Origin: Kappaphycus alvarezii
Lineage: Eukaryota; Rhodophyta; Florideophyceae; Gigartinales; Solieriaceae
Length of the DNA: 64,000 nucleotides
Assembly (NCBI GenBank): GCA_002205965.3
Contig: NADL03000599.1
Location: 1,116,001-1,180,000, forward strand
Reading direction: 5' to 3'
Part shown: piece by piece, positions 41,412 to 52,060 of the stretch
Numbering within the stretch: position 1 is the stretch's first letter
Layout: every line of letters starts with the position of its first letter
Translations under genes and position numbers: made by a program
The notes under the pieces: generated by a model
Told to the model about the DNA's origin: nothing
Databases searched by the model: none
What the model saw: only the letters and a program-made list of their open reading frames with translations

Positions 41412-42236
41412 ATGCCATTCGATGCGCAATCCAGCAAGACTTTTGACGACGACGTGCAACCACCAGGATGTTGCGTCTACTTCTGGGGCCCATTCCGTCC
41501 GCTGTTCGGCGGTGTCACCATCGCACAAGCCGCCACATCTGTCCTGTTTCCTACCATTTGTGTAGCCATTTGGCGTGCCGTGTTTGCCATCTTCCTAGGT
41601 GCCACCTTCACGTACCTCATGATTTCGGGCGACGCAAACCTCTTATTCTATAGCTCTTGGTGTCATCTTGGCCTCGCTGTCGCATTTCTTGTCACTAGTA
41701 TCTTCTCGTTTGCTTATTCTCGTGCTTCACGTACTAGTTGCAATCGCTCGACTTTTCTCGCGTTTGCTGTTGTTGCGTTGTTTCAGATTTTTGCATCGGC
41801 TGCCCTCTTTCTTGACGTTGTGTATTTCGCACTCTTGTATGATACATCGGAACCTTTGTCGTTTTCGCAGGCGACGCAGCATGTTGTTAATCTGGGGTTG
41901 GTGCTGTTAGACCTTTTCTTGTGTTCACGTATGGATTTTCGACTCCTCAATATCTTGCTTTTTGTCCTGTATACAGCTGTTTACCTCCTGTTTGCATGGG
42001 TGCAGTTTTGGGTCAATGGAATCTTCCCGTACTCGTTTTTGGATCATCGTGACAAGGGAGCTGGCCTCGTGGTAGGTATTTACATCGGCGTCATTGCGTG
42101 GGGTATTGCAGCTGCTGTGATAATGGTCGTGGTATCTAGACTGAGCAGGTGTTTTTCGAAGAACCGTGCCGACAGGGAGGAAGACGTAGGTCATGTAAGT
42201 GAGGACGCAAAACTAGGAAACCCGATTGAGGTTTGA
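41412..42236 (+). CDS. Six-helix membrane protein, paralogue 2 (Rolling-stone/FAR-17a-like topology)
   Basis: Intact single-exon ORF of 274 aa from the ATG at 41412. After a polar head of about 22 residues and the motif CCVYFWGPFRPLFGG come six hydrophobic segments at roughly 35-68, 76-105, 112-140, 150-175, 178-200 and 215-245. A charged cytosolic-type tail follows (SKNRADREEDVGHVSEDAK). The block QHVVNLGLVLLDLFLCSRMDF, followed by a helix and GIFPYSFLD, resembles the HG(L/V)N...LLELxLxR...IYPxLD pattern of Rolling-stone and FAR-17a/AIG1 proteins. That assignment is tentative. It is homologous to the frameshifted gene at 32636-33411, so the pair arose by duplication and is now separated by the DIRS-type element. 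Confidence 0.78.
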   Translation: MPFDAQSSKTFDDDVQPPGCCVYFWGPFRPLFGGVTIAQAATSVLFPTICVAIWRAVFAIFLGATFTYLMISGDANLLFYSSWCHLGLAVAFLVTSIFSFAYSRASRTSCNRSTFLAFAVVALFQIFASAALFLDVVYFALLYDTSEPLSFSQATQHVVNLGLVLLDLFLCSRMDFRLLNILLFVLYTAVYLLFAWVQFWVNGIFPYSFLDHRDKGAGLVVGIYIGVIAWGIAAAVIMVVVSRLSRCFSKNRADREEDVGHVSEDAKLGNPIEV

Positions 42237-45200
42237 ATGCCTGCTTCGGTTTTTGTTCACATGAATTCCCAGTAACTGCACAATTTTGAATCCAAGTCCT
42301 AGGGTGAAAGGAGCGGAATTATTCCACAAGATGCATGCATTGATGTCATGTGTTCTGTGCACTATAGTACTTCCATGTTCATAGGCAGAACCTCGGCGCT
42401 TTTCCATGGGCAAGGCTGTGCCCGGTCTTCTCTCGGTACGCAAGTGGTGAAATCACCTTTCCCCTCCCTAATTTTCGGAAGAATCAACAATACTTACAGA
42501 GTACAAGAGTACTGAAAGTACTTCACAATAAGTTTGTCTTATCTTTGTTTTTTAATACTGTAAAGGAAATTTTACTCAGTTTTTTCAAGACCTGCCGGTA
42601 CCGTGCAGTACAGTACAGTACAGTACAGTTCTGCACCCCCAAGTCACCTGCAGCATATGTACTGTACTGTACATGCAGTACATACATGCAGTACATATGT
42701 ACAGTACTGCACAGTAGTGGACCAACTGTCGCGTGATACAGAGCCGAGCACAATCTGGACCGAGCATCCGGATCTGCTTCTGGCTTTAATATCCGGATCT
42801 ACTCGGGGCAGCGGGAAACAGACGTTGTGGTGACAATACTGTACGACATTGGCAAAACAATAGCAATAGAGACTTGAAAATTTGCGTGCAGTACAGTACA
42901 GTACTGTAGTGTACTAGATATTTCAATTGTGTAGTTTACAAAATCTACGAGTTTAGAACGTATCAGGTGCTGAACAACATTTTAATGCTGGCATCAACAC
43001 TAGTTTCTACCCCAGCAAAACACCCTCACTTCCAAGTCCATTTTCGTAAGACTGATCTTCGATAGCTCGTAGGTCGAAGTACAACACACGCGTTTCCATG
43101 TCTCGCCGACCCAAAAAATGCGTATCCTCGATAAATTCGTAATTATTGAAAGGCAACTTGAAGTACACGGTAGACTTAATTTTTTCCGATATGCCTCTCC
43201 GCATCGACTTCAAAAAATGTCGAAGCCGATACTCTGAGAGTGCTCATCCTCATTTGAACCAATACGATCTCCATTCTCCTATACTCGGTGCAAGACTTAT
43301 GTACTACTCGTCGCCAAAGGCCATATGCATGTAAAAGCGATAGCATCTCCTCACGCCCCTACTCTAAGTTGATAGTCGCTAGGTTCAACTCCACTGTGCA
43401 CTAAAATTATGATAGATAACTTTTTCATTCCAGTATGCCTCACATTCCATACAGAGTACATAGTGGCGTGTCCACTATTTTCTGTCGAATGGATCACATT
43501 AAACTCCCCAGCGCCACTACCAACCCCTTCCACACACTCTTTTCCATCGTCTTCCGAGTTTTCATCCCCTCCGTGTCCATGGTCCCGAGATTTTCCAGCA
43601 CATTCGACCTGACATCAGAATCTTCACAAAGAGTTAGTACAGTAAAATGGAGTCATGAATAAAAATAATTCTTATCTTCATTGAGTCCCATTTCGGAATT
43701 CAATTCCCGAAAGCGTCGCCTCCATGGTGTCTGTTTGTACGGGTCAAAGACGGGGTTTATTTGTTTCACAACAGCAGCAGACTAGCAACCGGTAATCTAT
43801 CTCCGATCGAAAGGGGACTGAAATTTTTGACTACAGGGGATTATTTTGTCAGGCACGGGGACAGGGCGGAAAAAAGATTGTGATAAGTCTACTGGTTTCT
43901 TTGGAGAGAAGTATGATAGATATGAAACTGATAATTATTCAGAAGTGAGAGATGTATCCGTAGTAATTAACCTATTCGGTATAATCAGCGCTCCAAATTG
44001 CGGTAAAGTATTTTGCCGCCATTTTCCCGCAATATTTCGGAGAATAATCATGCAGAACTGCTCCCGCCTTTTTTCAGTGCAATATTTCATCAAGCTAAGA
44101 GTTCAGTTCAAAAAATCCCCGCAGAAGTAAAGCAGTCATTGCATCCACAGTGGCCAATTATCTTTCCTACTGATCGCGATTAATTCTATAGTCAGTGACT
44201 GCTCTAATACTGTGGTGGACAACTAAAAACATTCGTATAGTAATTTATTGACGAGGTGAAAGAAAATAAAAAAAGAAAGTATCAGTAATCCAAATATAAT
44301 TAATTTTGAGCAATTTGGCGGTTGTTTCAATAAGGATGAACCACATATTTTTCTTTAAATTTAATCTTACAAACAGAACGGATTTGAGTGCCGTACGTCT
44401 TTTAATAATGACGTCCCATGGCTTAAATCAAATCCATGGTTGAAAAAGATATTCAACAATTAGAAGTCACACATCAATCGAGAAAGATTGCTTCAGAAAA
44501 GTATTATCGCTTATATTTAGTGCAATTAAGCACACTTGGAGATTATATTTTCATTTGGTTATTTTTGAATTCAGTAAACCACTTTTTATTAGTTTTCATA
44601 TCAATGTAACAATTTTTATTGACCTCCGACATTACTATATGTCTAAGGACATATTACCCCAACTGTCACTTTTAGTAAATAATTATTGTAATTTAATTAA
44701 GGATTCTCGTTTTGTAATGGGAGACAAAATCTTGAAAACTAATTCGGTGAGAAGACTAATGCACACGGAAAGTTGAATGGAAAATTACTTCGAATATAAC
44801 GAGCAATTTAACTTCGTGGGAGACGAGTAAAGATTTCAATTAATGTTACACATAATTCGTAACATTACATCTTTACTGCCATCTAAGTTAATAATAAAAA
44901 TTGAGGAATTAATTTTTGATTTAAGGAGCTTGATTTCTTGTATATGAAATTATGTAAATTAATTCATACCTTCCAAAATTAAGTAACTGATGCAGAGATA
45001 CAGCGAAGAGAAAATCTTAATAATTGGAAAATGACGTAGGGTTACATTATTTAATGACTTCATAACTTTTCAGTACTTCTGGGGTGGCTGAAGAAAAATA
45101 CATATTTTTAATCTGCTTTGATACTGCAGGACTTGAATTGATAGTCGATAGAATTCAGAGTATTTTATATTCTAACTTAAACATTGTAAAAGGCCGGGAC

Positions 45201-45662
45201 GCGTAACACCACGTCAAGTAAATAAAACACTACCGTTTTAACTTTTTTGATAACAATACGAGTACATTTACGGTAATGTTACAGTACTCATTGCGTTCAT
45301 GTTATTATCACAGTCGGACGAAATGCGTTTGACTCTCAAACTGAATCAAATCGAAAATTTACTTTAATAAATCTACGGTAATATTAGTTCTAGTAGCAAG
45401 CAATCAATAACTAAACTAACTGAAGTCTTTTTCTGATTTCTAAATTTGGATTAATGTCAGTCCCAAATCATTAATATGAAATTGAGAGTTAAGAAACCTA
45501 CGTACTGTATAGAAAGTTCTATATGAAATGCCCAGCTATAATATTTCTTTAAAATTTCAAAAGAAAGGGGTTTGTGGTTCCAATTGGAACTAATTAATTT
45601 AATGAGAACGAAAGAGACATTTGTCATAATTAAAATGTTTTATTATTAAAAAATTAAGAAAC
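42237..45662. other. Intergenic, AT-rich from about 43.8 kb
   Basis: No gene recognised. Short frames near 43409-43662 (plus), 43533-43351 (minus) and 43846-44130 (plus) have no identifiable domain. Pentamer blocks lie at 42605-42715 and 42887-42913. Confidence 0.45.
42605..42715. repeat. TACTG/CAGTA block with nested ACATGCAGTACAT repeats
   Basis: A run of CAGTA units (42605-42630) is followed by TACTG units (42658-42672). Two tandem ACATGCAGTACAT units and further GTAC palindromes continue to 42715. Confidence 0.85.
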
Positions 45663-46465
45663 ATGAAACTACTGGAAAAATTATTTGCCGTACTATCCGC
45701 AGTCATTAAGTCTATAAAAGGCGGTAAATTATCAGATACCTCTACAAATCTTTTTCGCATATTGAAAATTTTCTCAAGAATTATCTCCAACAATCAAGAG
45801 ACGTCGCGAGAATCAGAAAATTTTAACACTAGTGCGGCTCAATTTGCCTCCTTAGCCCGTGAGTTACTAAATATACCAATTTCTAGCAGTACTGATATAT
45901 TTGGACACCTATTTCGTAACAATTTCGGGGTAACACCTCTACTTTGTCATAAAGAATAGATTATGATAAGAGAAAAGCTTCCCATCGGGGCAATACCGGT
46001 GCAACTTTTGTGGTCCTTTACTTTTTTAAAGCATACCAAAGGCGCTGTTTTTAAATATAGATGAGAAAATTAAGAAAATGGACCTGGATCTTCGTCAATC
46101 TACTGGCTAGTCTGCCTATTGTAAGTTAGAAGTTAACTAACCGTTTCTTGTTTGTTAGTGATGTACTGCTAAACTTTTTAAATGGATCTATTCTGAGAAA
46201 AAGTCTCTCTAAACCAGGAATACAGTACTGCTACATGTCAAATGATGGGACCGATTTACCAATCAACTAGCCAGTGCTATTTGATCCTTCCTATTACTCC
46301 CATAAATTTGAACATGGTGGACTCAGATATGAGATAGGTCTCTATGTGTCAAGTGGAAATATCGTCTGGGTTAAAGACCCGTTTCCATGTGGAGCTTTTA
46401 AAGACGTTTTAATTTTTAGGCAAGGTCTCAAGGAAAACTACTCCCTGCGGACAGAGTCATAACTG
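45663..46465 (+). pseudogene. DDE transposase relic, copy 1
   Basis: Two plus-strand pieces. The first (45663-45959) ends ELLNIPISSSTDIFGHLFRNNFGVTPLLCHKE, which fits the N-terminal FG(T/V)SP...C helical motif of DDE_Tnp_4-like transposases. The second (about 46237-46462) has SNDGTDLPIN with the first catalytic Asp. After an in-frame stop it continues LFDPSYYSHKFEHGGLRYEI and IVWVKDPFPCGAFKDVLIF, containing the second Asp. The stop and the lost C-terminus make it inactive. It is related to 51850-52045. Confidence 0.72.
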
Positions 46466-48102
46466 ATAAATGCTATCCTGATAGAAAGTTTTTATCAAAA
46501 CTACAGGTATTATTACATGAAGTACTATAAGGGCAAGGCACGAGAGTGTCAACCTAAGAATCAAGCAGTTTGCATCGCCCATTATTTTTAGCTGTTCGAA
46601 ATATAACCCAGCTTCTGATACAGAGTGGATAGCCTTTATTTGAACTATAAATAAATTTAATAGGAGTATGATTTTCTGTCTATCCGAACGAAAGGAGTTC
46701 TTAATTAAAAATGTTGTAGACTTTGGTTTTGGAACTGTAATTACGTGGTAGAGCAATCGAAGAGATGTGTGGAACGGAGATATCGTTTATTTGTTTTATT
46801 CTCGGGCCATGCAGTATTCTTGTATTAAGCACAAGACAGTATTTTACTACACGCTTGAACTGTAAGCAGCTTGAACTGTCTGTATTTAGCTCGAACGTTC
46901 CCCAATTTGACCTGTTCACAGTTTCAACTAAACGCTGCTTCACCTGTGTGAGGCTTGAACTGTGCGCAGCTTGAACTGTAAGCATAATTTACAGAGTTCA
47001 CTTTAAATGTTTTCTGAAAGGGGGTGACAGTTTTACTGTTTGATATTTGGGTAGGTGTCCATTCGCTGGTTGTGAATGAGTGAACTAGTCACAATTTGTC
47101 TTCGTACACAGTATGCTGTACTGCATGTATGCTGTACTGGATGTGCTGAAGGGTGGAATTTGAGAAATTCCCGCTGCCCCTTATATTTTGCTGCCGCCGT
47201 CGCACGCGCTACTGTACTTTAATTAAACTTGCCGATCGCACCGAATCTGGAAGGACCACCCATTGCGAGCACAAGGGAAACAAAGGAAACTGATAGCAAA
47301 AGCTTGAACGCGATAGCCTTTTCTCTCTATCCTTTCGAGAACCTCGCACGCAACTTCCTTCGTAGGGACTTGACTCCCTTCGAAGCCCGAGAAAACCCTC
47401 TCAAGTGGCTTCGGCCACACCAATATTACCCCTGTTGAGAGTAGTTGGTGGGAGATGAATTTTATTGGTTTTTAGTACAATTTATGACGATTTTTAGGTT
47501 AGTCAACTGTACTCTTATCTTTTTACTTGCTAGAATTTAATGATTATATGGCGTAGTACAATAGTTTACAGTAGTGTAAAGTACAGTAGTGTACTGGCTG
47601 TTCCTGGCCACAGAATTCTCGGACGTCATGTAAGACTCTAGCACGAGCTTGCGGGATGCACATGTGAGTTAAAGACGTTGAAAAAATTGGAAAACTAATG
47701 TTTTTATGTAATAAACGCAGATATAAGCGTTTCAACAGATCCATGTCGCTTTAGCTAAACTGCCCATATCTCAGAATTGGAGCGGGCTTTCACTACGACA
47801 CGGAACTGCAGATAGTAATGACGAGTATAGAATAGGACTATCAAAACAGACTTTGAGAAGGCCAATCATTATAGAAACGGTATCACTTTAAAGAAGAACA
47901 GCTGAAAATTCCCGCCAAAAATAAAAAACCGAAACGCCCTTCCCATTTCGAATATCAAAATGTTTTTCTGAATGAAAAAGGTGCCGTAAGTGCTGCTTGC
48001 GCACGATAAGGCCTCGAGACCGTTCCATCTCGCGTAAAATACAGCCTTCAATGCAAGACCAAGAGGCAGTTCTCGCAGTGTTCAACTTTTTAGTTGCAGA
48101 TA
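46466..48102. other. Intergenic with a small tandem repeat
   Basis: No gene recognised. At 46853-46985 the word GCTTGAACTGT(A/G/C) recurs four times in two pairs, with diverged forms between. Pentamer pairs lie at 47104-47140 and 47575-47600. A 66-codon minus frame (47423-47223) has no known match. Confidence 0.5.
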
Positions 48103-49782
48103 ATGACAATCACAGTTTTTGCAACAAAACGAAAGACAGAGCTCGCTATATCAGCCCTAAAACAAGCAAAAAGTGATATTGAGGCCGGGCTGACCATCAG
48201 TGATGCACAACTCAGACATCAAATAAACAAAGGCCCAACGTCTTCCCGTTCGTCTCTGCACCGATGGCTCAAAAAAACAAGCCCCGTAATTAAGAAATGC
48301 AAGAGCGGATACTACCTGCACACGAATCACCTCAAATTTACAGCCCTCACTAACGAAGAGGAGCAGATTTTAGTACAGACGGTGCTGGCATTACTCAAAG
48401 AGAAATCTTTCGTCGAGCCTCCAGAGGTTGCCTCCTTGGCCCGCCAATATAAGGCATCCATTCTGGAGAAAAACATGCAGAGAAAAGCATTGCTAAATTG
48501 CATCTTTTCACGTACATGGGTTTTAGCATTCATTAATCGAAACAGAAGTCAGCTTGCATGCCTAGCATCGCCCCCCTGTGGAGGAAATCAGGAATGTTTC
48601 ATTCAAAAGCTGCACAATTACTTCTTTTTTTGCTCAGGTGAAAAAAATTTACTCTCAATATGGTATCATGAGCGCAGCGCAAGTTTTTAATTTAGATGAA
48701 ACAGGATTCACACCAGGTCGTGACCTGCATGGAAGGGCACCCCATAGAGTAATTACAAGGGCTGGGAAAAGGGCAGTTCTTCCTAGAATCGGTTTTCGGT
48801 GCACTAATCGTATTTCATTTTTAATATGTGCTCGCGCCGATGGGAAGCCTGTTCTTCCTTCAGTAGTGTTCAAGGGTGATTGTGAGCCAAGGCTTTCAAA
48901 CGAAGTTCAATTAGTCCCAGTGTCAAAGGCAATAAGTGAAGGGTGGGGCGTTTATTGGCGGAAAGACATAGCAAGTGTTGACACCTTCATTTTTACAGAC
49001 TGGGCAAAAAATTTTGTAAGGGAAGCTAGACAAGGCGTCAATTCTTCCGTTTGGTTAGTTTTATTTCTCGATGGACTGAGGTCAAAGAGAGTCGGATTTT
49101 GGTGATGGAACTCCCTGCGCATACTAATGACCGACTGCAGCCATTGGACGTCTCTGTTTTTGGCCCTCTTAGTGTGCATTCAAATGAATTAGTCGCTGCG
49201 GAAAGCATTCGTCTGAGAGAGCTGTGCTCTAAGGGAGAGAAGCTGGGAGGACTGGAACTGTGGTCTTATCTTATGAAAGGTTATGATTGTGCAGTGACGG
49301 CATCGAACGTTATATCAGGGTTTAAAATTTCTGGACTATGGCCTTTAAGTCTCTATTGTGTTGTGCAGGATGGAATTGGAGTAAGTGCTACATGCGACAA
49401 GTCAGTGTGCTTCGAAACGGTCAAATCTGAATTTCGGAGATTAAGTTTAAAGTATAAGAGGTTCAACCCGCCGGGACCCCTGCGGCAAGGTGGTTTTGTT
49501 GACACTACTTGTGGTTTGGAACTGACAAGGGAAGATGTCCTACAGTTTATGATTGAGATGGACGAGGAGAGGAAAAAGAAATGTGAAGAAAGGAGGCGCT
49601 TGGAGGATCTCAAGGCTGCAGAACAACTGTTTTACATACAGAATAAGCGGCGGTTTATGGAATTAGTTCAACTTTCCGAGGCTCGGGATAGTGTAAATAG
49701 GCATGGCAAACCTTTCATTTCCCCCCGCTCCTTCAAGGAGAGAAGGACGGCAATTCGTAGGAAGCTGTCAAGCCGGATGTGA
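48103..49782 (+). pseudogene. Pogo/Tigger-like (DDE_1) transposase relic A
   Basis: From the ATG at 48103 a helix-turn-helix N-terminus (LQAxx-type, SSLHRWLKK) leads into a CENP-B-like DNA-binding part. A frame shift occurs at the T7 run near 48625. The next frame (to 49105) has QVFNLDETGFTPGRD (first Asp), then VFKGDCEPRL, WAKNFV and LVLFLDG (second Asp). A second break with loss of roughly a dozen residues lies near 49075-49095. The original frame resumes with ELPAHTNDRLQPLDVSVFGPL and continues through a charged C-terminus to 49782. The overall length and motif order are those of JERKY/TIGD-type transposases. It is broken twice and missing part of the catalytic core. Confidence 0.85.
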
Positions 49783-50817
49783 TTGGCCTGCAGTCATTTT
49801 GGAAGTAAATTGATCTCGAAGACCCTAATTTTCTTACAAGCAGTCCTTATTCTTGCGTGTCGTAGTACTTTTGGTCCACCCCAATACTTAGTCGTTGCTT
49901 TATAGCATTTATCGTCGCGAAAGGGCGGCCCCTTCCATTCCGAATTAAGCTGTTTCCGTCCCTACCCTGTCAATGGGAACTGATCGAAGCTGGTGAAGGC
50001 TGCGATCCTACAGCCTTTGAAAAGGGGCTATGAATGCAATAAAAAGTCCCAGGATGCCGTCTGAAACCCATTTTCACGCACCAGAGGACTGATATCAATA
50101 CAAGTGCGGCCTTTTTGAGTATCAGTTTTTAGTATTACTCTATTACTCTACCTGTCGCTCCGAGAGCCTCAATTTCCGGGCCAAATTATATGTATCAATC
50201 ATTACAGATTTTTCACAGAATCCCACAAACGCGTGCATCAGTGTTATATAGCCTGGAACGTGAACACCTCCCGCCGCAGGAAAGGGTAGCGTTCTCTTTC
50301 CTCCCCACCTCTACAAAAAAAGTCACCTGTTTCCTACTTCAGCCCCCTCGGCTCTCTCCTCCAATAGTTCGCCCCCTTTAAGCCCCACGTAGGGACATCC
50401 CGATGGCATGCACCTTGCCTCGCTGCATGCAACTCCCTGGCATACAGCTGTGCTTTTTTTTTGAACACAACGCCTTGCGTACAAGCTCTCCACTCGTGCC
50501 TAATCATCTTGCGGCCCTTTTATACGATGCCACTAACCGCTCTCGCCCCACAAAACTTCGCTTTGGCCTTTAACCCACGGTAGCGACCACCGGCTTCACT
50601 CCATAATCTGTCGCTTTGGCCTTGCTCGTTCGTTGCGCCCTTCTACCAACGTCACCCTCTGGCAAGCAGTCCCTCGTGCTCGCACTGCGATGCCTGCGCA
50701 CTACGCGGCCTCCTATCTTCGTGTAGTGCAATGCACGGTGCGCAGTTGTTCTCGTTTAGGTACGGAATCCCGTCAGACAATACGAAAACAAACACACGCA
50801 CACCAAGACTCATAGCA
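49783..50817. other. Intergenic, no gene recognised
   Basis: No supported gene; C/T-rich around 50260-50380. Confidence 0.45.
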
Positions 50818-51449
50818 TGTTCGCTGTACCTCTTCCTACTTAGGCAGCCTGCAATGGAGTAGCACAGTCCGCCGATAGCAAGCAGGATTTTTTTTCCGGG
50901 GAGGTTAGAGCGGGGGTAATTCCTTGGGCGGCTGGACGGTATAATTATTTTCCGGGTTGTAAGGCCGGACCGGGATCCGTGGAACGCTAGAACCTTGAGA
51001 AGAATCAATTTAAAAACTAAAGACCCCAGCGGTGCAAGATTGGACAACAAGAGATATAGTAGTTGGTGAGCAGTGCTGTGTGTTTACTTTGGAGATAAGG
51101 GTGCTGTCAACAACAAAAACTTTGAATTTACTATTTGTATATAGACGCCGGAGTCTGTGGCGCCAGTTGTTAGTACATATGAAAAACGAACAATGAAAGG
51201 TGTACTATAATACGGGATTGAGAGGGGAAATAGAAGGGGAGCCACGGCGAATAATCGCGGATATAGCCAAAGTTGCCGTTGCCATGGCTTCTGCAAGGGC
51301 GGAAGTTAGGAGTTAAGTTATGAGCCAACAACGGGGTGGCTGTTTATTATAGGGCCCTAGTGGATAGGTAGGTATAAATACTAGTTAGCCGGATTTGGTT
51401 ATTCTACAACGGCGGGAGAAATCAAGTCAATATCAGCCAAGTAGTAGAG
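50818..51449 (+). repeat. Dispersed repeat, copy 2 (solo-LTR-like)
   Basis: About 632 bp, the direct counterpart of 25051-25679 with perhaps 80% identity by eye. It begins TGTTCGCTGT and carries TATAAATA near its right end. Confidence 0.75.
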
Positions 51450-51849
51450 CCGCTTAAATATTATGATAAAAATAAGCAATACATATCGAAATAGCAGAAG
51501 CCGTTTCATATAAAATAAGCTTCAAAGTATGAGAGAAAAGGGTTTAATCTAGTGATATGTACATTTAATAACAATAAACATATGGTCATGTCATTTTTTT
51601 GGAAAACTGATATATTTATAAAATCAAGAATAATTTGCAATACAGATGAAAAAGGTAGATGTAAATGGACTTTGTGATTCAAGAATTTACTGTCTACCAT
51701 ACAAGTGTTAGGTAAAATATTTTTCCATTAACTTTCTCACATTTATCGAGACTAATCTCATTTATTTGTTTCAAGGATTTATTTAGATAACCGCTAAAAT
51801 AAACTGATATTGAACATTTTTACATAATTATTCACGGAACTGACGTGCC

Positions 51850-52045
51850 GGTCGAAGAGCCAATACCATTTGACTGACCATTTTACTCTCACAAACTCGG
51901 ACACGGGGGGCTAAGGTATGAAATTGGGTTAAGGATATCAATTTACCATATAGTATGGGTAAACGGGCCATATATGTGGGGTTTATACACGGATGATGTT
52001 ATATTTGGAGATAGATAGAAAGGAAAATTGCTACCCATGGACAGT
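51850..52045 (+). pseudogene. DDE transposase relic, copy 2
   Basis: It encodes EEPIPFD, a stop, PFYSHKLGHGGLRYEIGLR and IVWVNGP, matching YSHKFEHGGLRYEIGLY and IVWVKDP of the relic at 45663-46465. Only this central fragment is left. Confidence 0.7.
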
Positions 52046-52060
52046 TTTTTTAATAATAGA

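Noticed and set aside
43360-43400. Possible tRNA T-arm (GGTTCAACTCC)
   Set aside because: No pairing T-stem, anticodon arm or acceptor stem around it. No convincing tRNA, rRNA or CRISPR array was seen in the window.
25051-51449. One large LTR element bounded by the 25.05-kb and 50.82-kb repeats
   Set aside because: The copies are only about 80% alike, the interior holds unrelated complete elements and host genes, and no primer site or target duplication is seen.
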